Below, piece by piece: positions 60,170-64,000 of a stretch of 64,000 bases of DNA. Position 1 is the stretch's first letter; every line of letters starts with the position of its first letter. The stretch is taken from assembly GCA_021775525.1 (NCBI GenBank), contig JAJFHQ010000010.1, positions 24,194 to 88,193 on the forward strand, written 5' to 3'. The position numbers were made by a program, and so were the translations under genes. This DNA comes from Hyphomicrobiales bacterium (GTDB taxonomy: Bacteria > Pseudomonadota > Alphaproteobacteria > Rhizobiales > Methyloligellaceae). The notes below the pieces were generated by a model. That model was not told the origin of the DNA, did not search any database, and was given only the letters and a program-made list of their open reading frames with translations.

Positions 60170-61201
60170 TTGCCCAAGTTGCTTGAGATTGAAGGACTGA
60201 AGACTCAGTTCTACACATCTGCCGGAACCGTTAAGGCGGTCGACGGCATCACATATGATGTAAATGCTGGCGAAACGGTTGCCATTGTCGGAGAGTCCGG
60301 CTGCGGAAAGTCTGTTGGCGCAATGTCCATATTGCGGCTGATCCCAGATCCACCGGGCAAAATCGTCGAAGGAAGCATTACCTTCCAGGGCCAGGATTTG
60401 CTCCAGCTCACCGAAGACGAGATGCGGGGCATTCGCGGCAAGGACATCGGAATGGTGTTCCAGGAGCCGATGACATCGCTCAACCCGGTTTTGACGATCG
60501 GTCGCCAACTCACCGAGACGCTTGAAGAGCATATGGGCATTGTCGGGGAAACCGCCCATGCCCGCTCTATTGAATTGCTCGGACTTGTCGGCATTTCCGA
60601 ACCGGATCGCCGCCTTGTGCAATATCCTCATCACCTGAGTGGCGGAATGCGCCAGCGTGTGATGATTGCCATGGCGCTCGCTTGCGAACCGAAACTCATT
60701 ATTGCGGATGAGCCCACGACAGCGCTCGACGTGACAATCCAGGCACAGATCCTGGAATTGATGAAAGACCTCACGCGCCGTCTCGGTGTTGCACTTATCG
60801 TGATTACGCATAACCTGGGCGTTGTGGCACGTTATGCGGACCGCGTGAATGTCATGTATGCGGGCAAGATCATCGAAAGCGGCACCGCACACGACATTTA
60901 TCACACCCCCCGTCATCCCTACACGCTGGCGCTGTTGAAGTCGGTTCCGCGCATGGATCTGCCGCGTCAGGCCAAGCTTGACCCGGTTGAGGGTCAACCG
61001 CCGGATTTGACCCGGCTCGACGATGGCTGTGCCTTCCGTCCCCGTTGCCGGTTTGCGGTCAAGAAATGTGCGCAGAAATTTCCTCCACTTGAAAAGATCA
61101 AGGGCCCGCACATTGCGGCCTGCTGGGAAAAAGAAAAGGTGGCCAAGAGCGCGCGCACCATCCCGACGTCAAAGACTAAACGAATGAGGAAGGCGTCATG
61201 A
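60170..61201 (+). CDS. Oligopeptide-type ABC transporter ATPase (DppD/OppD-like)
   Basis: A 343-residue cytoplasmic ATPase of a peptide/nickel-type importer. Walker A is [19 protein letters not shown]-loop [12 protein letters not shown], signature [15 protein letters not shown], Walker [13 protein letters not shown] and H-loop VITHNLG. The C-terminal oligopeptide extension has the four-Cys pattern [14 protein letters not shown] and AACWEK. Start TTG 60170 is preferred with GGGAGGGG about 8 nt upstream; TTG 60146 is in frame further up. TTGACA at 60018 is a possible -35 box without a good partner. It overlaps the second ATPase gene by 4 bp. Confidence 0.92.
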   Translation: MPKLLEIEGLKTQFYTSAGTVKAVDGITYDVNAGETVAIVGESGCGKSVGAMSILRLIPDPPGKIVEGSITFQGQDLLQLTEDEMRGIRGKDIGMVFQEPMTSLNPVLTIGRQLTETLEEHMGIVGETAHARSIELLGLVGISEPDRRLVQYPHHLSGGMRQRVMIAMALACEPKLIIADEPTTALDVTIQAQILELMKDLTRRLGVALIVITHNLGVVARYADRVNVMYAGKIIESGTAHDIYHTPRHPYTLALLKSVPRMDLPRQAKLDPVEGQPPDLTRLDDGCAFRPRCRFAVKKCAQKFPPLEKIKGPHIAACWEKEKVAKSARTIPTSKTKRMRKAS

Positions 61202-62295
61202 GCACTGCAAGATCAAAGCCGGCGGCCAAGCGCAAGTCTGCGGCCAAGGCCTCCAGCGCGGCAAAGCGCAAAGCAAAGGCATCGGCAGCGCGCCGTCCAG
61301 GCGCCGCCAATCAGCCCAAGCGGGAGCCGCTGGTCAAGGTGCGCAATCTGAAGATGCATTTCCCCGTTACCGAGGGTGTCTTCGTACCGAAGGTGGTTGC
61401 ACATGTGAAAGCGGTAGACGGTGTCAGTTTCGATATCATGAAGGGTGAAACGTTGGGCCTGGTGGGGGAATCCGGTTGCGGCAAAACCACCACAGGGCGT
61501 TGCATTCTCCAGCTGGAAGACGTGACTGAAGGCGAGATCATTTATGATGACGTCAACCTGATTACGCTGAACAAAAAGTCAATGCGCCCGTTGCGCCAGC
61601 GCATCCAGGTTATTTTCCAGGACCCGTATTCATCGCTCAATCCGCGCATGAAGATCGGCGAGATCATTTCCGAACCAATGATGGTTCACAACACCGAGCC
61701 GGACCAGGAAGCCCGCGACAAGCGTGTTGCAGAACTGCTTGAAGTTTGCGGTCTTAATCCGAAATTCTCCGACCGCTACCCGCACGAGATGAGCGGCGGC
61801 CAGCGCCAGCGCGTCGGTATCGCCCGGGCGTTGTCGGTCAAGCCCGAGTTCATTATCTGCGACGAAGCGGTGTCAGCCCTGGATGTGTCAATCCAGGCAC
61901 AGGTCATCAATCTGCTCGAGGACCTGCGCGACGAGTATAATCTTACATATTTGTTCATTGCCCATGACCTGAGCGTGGTGCGTCATTTGTGCCACCGCGT
62001 GGCGGTCATGTATCTGGGAAATATGGTTGAGTTGGCCGAGTGCGATGAGCTTTATGACAACCCTGTTCATCCGTACACGCAAGCACTTCTGGCGGCGGTC
62101 CCGATCCCCGACCCGACGGTTGAAGGAGGTCGCAAGCACCAGATCATCAAGGGTGAAATTCCCAGCCCGATTAACCCTCCGAGCGGATGTGTGTTTCACC
62201 CACGTTGTCCGATCGCGGTTGATGCATGTAAGAAGAATGTGCCAGAATTCAGGGAGATCAGACCCGGTCACTGGGCCGCCTGTTCTGAGATCTGA
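61198..62295 (+). CDS. Oligopeptide-type ABC transporter ATPase (DppF/OppF-like)
   Basis: The second ATPase of the importer, 365 residues. The first 40 residues are an unusual basic, Ala/Lys/Arg/Ser-rich extension ([20 protein letters not shown] and on). Then [20 protein letters not shown] starts the normal fold: Walker [21 protein letters not shown]-loop [13 protein letters not shown], signature [16 protein letters not shown], Walker [13 protein letters not shown] and H-loop [11 protein letters not shown]. The Cys-containing C-terminal oligopeptide motif [15 protein letters not shown] is present. It is followed by the binding-protein gene. Confidence 0.93.
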   Translation: MSTARSKPAAKRKSAAKASSAAKRKAKASAARRPGAANQPKREPLVKVRNLKMHFPVTEGVFVPKVVAHVKAVDGVSFDIMKGETLGLVGESGCGKTTTGRCILQLEDVTEGEIIYDDVNLITLNKKSMRPLRQRIQVIFQDPYSSLNPRMKIGEIISEPMMVHNTEPDQEARDKRVAELLEVCGLNPKFSDRYPHEMSGGQRQRVGIARALSVKPEFIICDEAVSALDVSIQAQVINLLEDLRDEYNLTYLFIAHDLSVVRHLCHRVAVMYLGNMVELAECDELYDNPVHPYTQALLAAVPIPDPTVEGGRKHQIIKGEIPSPINPPSGCVFHPRCPIAVDACKKNVPEFREIRPGHWAACSEI

Positions 62296-62368
62296 AAAGC
62301 CCCCGAAGAAGGGCAGTTGCGTTGTGAGGACACGTTCAAGTTCTCAAAATTGTAAAGGGAGGAAAAGT

Positions 62369-63982
62369 ATGAAATTCCCACGTTCATTGTTTGCCGTACC
62401 GTTGGCGGCGGGGCTTGCCCTGTCGTTTGGTATGGCTGACACCGTACAAGCTATGGAACCGAAGAAGGGCGGCGTACTCAACTTTGTGGTTGGGTCCAAG
62501 ATTCCTTCTTATGACGGTCATATTGAAGGTACGTTCGGCATGATCCATCCGATCCGGCCGTTCTACTCAACCCTGATCCGGGTCAACCCGGACAACCCGT
62601 CCTCGCCGACCGATTTTGTCTGCGACTTGTGTGAGGGCGATGTGCCGAAGGGCGAAGACGGATTTAAGACATATGTTTTCAAAATCCGCCAGGACGTCAA
62701 ATTTCATGACGGAAATCCCCTGACGGCCGATGATATCACCGCCACTTTCAAGAAAATCATCTTCCCGCCAAAGGGCGTTGCATCTGCCCGTAAGGCATTT
62801 TTCAAGATGGTTGACAGTGTCGAATCCACCGGCAAGTACGAAGTGACCTTCAAATTGAAGTTCCCGTCGGGCTCGTTCATCCCGTCGGTCGCCATGCCGT
62901 TTAATTTTGTCTATGCCAAAAAGGACCTCGATGAACACGGCTATACCTGGCATCAGAAAAACGTCAACGGATCTGGCGCTTTCTCTTTTGTGCAGCATCA
63001 GCCCGGTTCCTTCGTAGAAGGCAAGAAATATGCCGCCTACCACCACAAGGGCAAACCTTACCTGGATGGTTTCAAGGCCATTTCAGCCCCGAAGATGGCG
63101 CTGCGTCTGCAAGCCATCCGTGGTGACCGTGCCGCGATCGAGTTCCGCGGCTTCCCGCCAAAGGCCCGTGATGACCTGGTGAAAGCACTGGGTGACAAGA
63201 TCACGGTCCAGGAAAGCGACTGGAACTGCATTCTGCTGGCAACGCCTAACCAAGCCCGCAAGCCCTTTGACGACCCGCGCGTCAGGAAAGCCCTGTCGCT
63301 GGCGCTCGATCGCTGGGGTGGCTCCAAGTATCTCTCCAAGATCGCAATCGTGAAAACGGTTGGTGGCGTGGTTTTCCCGAACCATCCGCTTGCTGCGACC
63401 AAGGAAGAGCTGATGAAGCTGACCGGTTTTGGCACCGACGTTGCGGCCAACCGGGCCGAAGCCAAGCGTCTGCTTAAGGAAGCTGGGCATCCGAACCTCA
63501 AGGTTGACTTCAACAATCGCGGCGTCGACCAGCCTTACAAGGTTGTCGGCACCTGGTTGATCGACCAGTGGAAGCAGATCGGTGTTCAAGCCGAGCAGCA
63601 CGTGAACCCGAGCCCTGTCTTCTACGACAAGCTCCGGAAGAAGTCCGACTTCGATGTCTCGATCGACTTCAATTGCCAATCCGTTGTCAATCCTATCGCT
63701 GACGTGACCAAGTTCCTCGGGAGCGCAGGCAACAATTATGGCAACTACAAGGACGAGAAGCTGGAAGAAATCTATAGTCGGCTTCTTCGTGCAGGTACCG
63801 AAGCAGAGCAACGCACGATCATGCGCGAGTATGAAACGCGTGCACTGGGTGAGATGGCTCATCTCATTCCGACACTGTGGTGGTACAAGATCAATCCCCA
63901 TCGCTCTTATGTGAAGGGGTGGAGTATTGCGCCGAGCCATTACCTGAACCAGCATCTGGATCAGGTCTGGCTGGACAAGTAA
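62369..63982 (+). CDS. Periplasmic peptide/solute-binding protein (DppA/OppA family)
   Basis: A 537-residue family 5 solute-binding protein. The signal peptide (SLFAVPLAAGLALSFGMADTVQA, cleavage near residue 27) leads to KKGGVLNFVVGSKIPSYDGH. Typical lobes follow: TYVFKIRQDVKFHDGNPLTADD, NGSGAFSFVQHQPG, RPFDDPRVRKALSLALDR-type sequence, then LIDQWKQIGVQAEQHV and a C terminus of VWLDK. The ATG at 62369 has AAAGGGAGG upstream; the frame is open further into the previous gene. Substrate unknown. Permease genes are expected beyond the window end. Confidence 0.93.
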   Translation: MKFPRSLFAVPLAAGLALSFGMADTVQAMEPKKGGVLNFVVGSKIPSYDGHIEGTFGMIHPIRPFYSTLIRVNPDNPSSPTDFVCDLCEGDVPKGEDGFKTYVFKIRQDVKFHDGNPLTADDITATFKKIIFPPKGVASARKAFFKMVDSVESTGKYEVTFKLKFPSGSFIPSVAMPFNFVYAKKDLDEHGYTWHQKNVNGSGAFSFVQHQPGSFVEGKKYAAYHHKGKPYLDGFKAISAPKMALRLQAIRGDRAAIEFRGFPPKARDDLVKALGDKITVQESDWNCILLATPNQARKPFDDPRVRKALSLALDRWGGSKYLSKIAIVKTVGGVVFPNHPLAATKEELMKLTGFGTDVAANRAEAKRLLKEAGHPNLKVDFNNRGVDQPYKVVGTWLIDQWKQIGVQAEQHVNPSPVFYDKLRKKSDFDVSIDFNCQSVVNPIADVTKFLGSAGNNYGNYKDEKLEEIYSRLLRAGTEAEQRTIMREYETRALGEMAHLIPTLWWYKINPHRSYVKGWSIAPSHYLNQHLDQVWLDK

Positions 63983-64000
63983 GATCTGAAGACCACTGAC

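Noticed and set aside
60122..61111. 329-codon reverse open frame
   Set aside because: Antisense shadow of the ATPase gene with all ABC motifs on the forward strand.

Overview
This window is chromosomal DNA from an alphaproteobacterium, probably of the Hyphomicrobiales/Parvibaculaceae type. The grounds are a GC-rich coding style, CobN-type cobalamin synthesis with BluB, a Cpa/Tad pilus cluster, an alphaproteobacterial SOS box (GTTC-N7-GTTC), a CpaE with a degenerate P-loop, and short palindromic repeats whose translations (SAFGGKADI-like) litter annotations of this class. No rRNA, tRNA, CRISPR array or complete insertion sequence was seen.

Region 1 (1-18.4 kb) is a nearly complete cobalamin pathway. 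Forward genes are cobN (partial), cobO, a candidate B12 riboswitch, a small His-containing membrane protein, cbiX, cobH, cobL, cobI, a cbiG-cobJ fusion and cobM. cobK and cbiD follow on the reverse strand. Then come cobA, cobB, cobQ, bluB and cbiB forward, and cobU, cobS and cobT in reverse. Most junctions are 4-bp ATGA overlaps. The set mixes markers of the early-cobalt route (CbiX, CbiG, CbiD) with late-cobalt CobN. CobG and CobF are absent from the window.

Region 2 (18.5-32 kb) is a type I secretion locus. A 1,801-residue adhesin with cadherin-like, LamG-like and RTX repeats is divergent from an export operon encoding two different ABC permease/ATPases, an HlyD-type adaptor and a TolC-type outer membrane protein. 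The two ATPases are degenerate at complementary positions, which suggests an asymmetric heterodimer.

Region 3 (32-38.1 kb) holds threonine aldolase, a gamma-glutamyltransferase-like enzyme, a kinase/P-loop fusion, a class I glutamine amidotransferase and a HAD hydrolase.

Region 4 (38.2-50.2 kb) is a Cpa/Tad (Flp) pilus cluster: cpaB, cpaC, a CpaD-like lipoprotein and cpaE, later cpaF, tadB and tadC. It is split by an SOS-controlled Y-family polymerase with a zinc-ribbon partner, by an FAD oxidase plus GST pair flanked by 25-bp exact repeats, and by a small exported protein. Pilin, prepilin peptidase and TadE/F/G are not here.

Region 5 (50.2-59.3 kb) is accessory. It has a D-hydantoin utilisation set (hydantoinase, N-carbamoyl-D-amino-acid hydrolase, racemase), an exported protein, an IS3 remnant, an autotransporter with a strict 57-bp repeat, a lytic transglycosylase and a frameshifted enolase-superfamily gene. 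Six gaps here carry the same palindromic element, always with an 18-bp spacer between palindromes; I saw none elsewhere in the window. Region 6 (59.4-64 kb) has a TPR lipoprotein and an oligopeptide-type ABC importer with two ATPases and a binding protein; its permeases are not in view.
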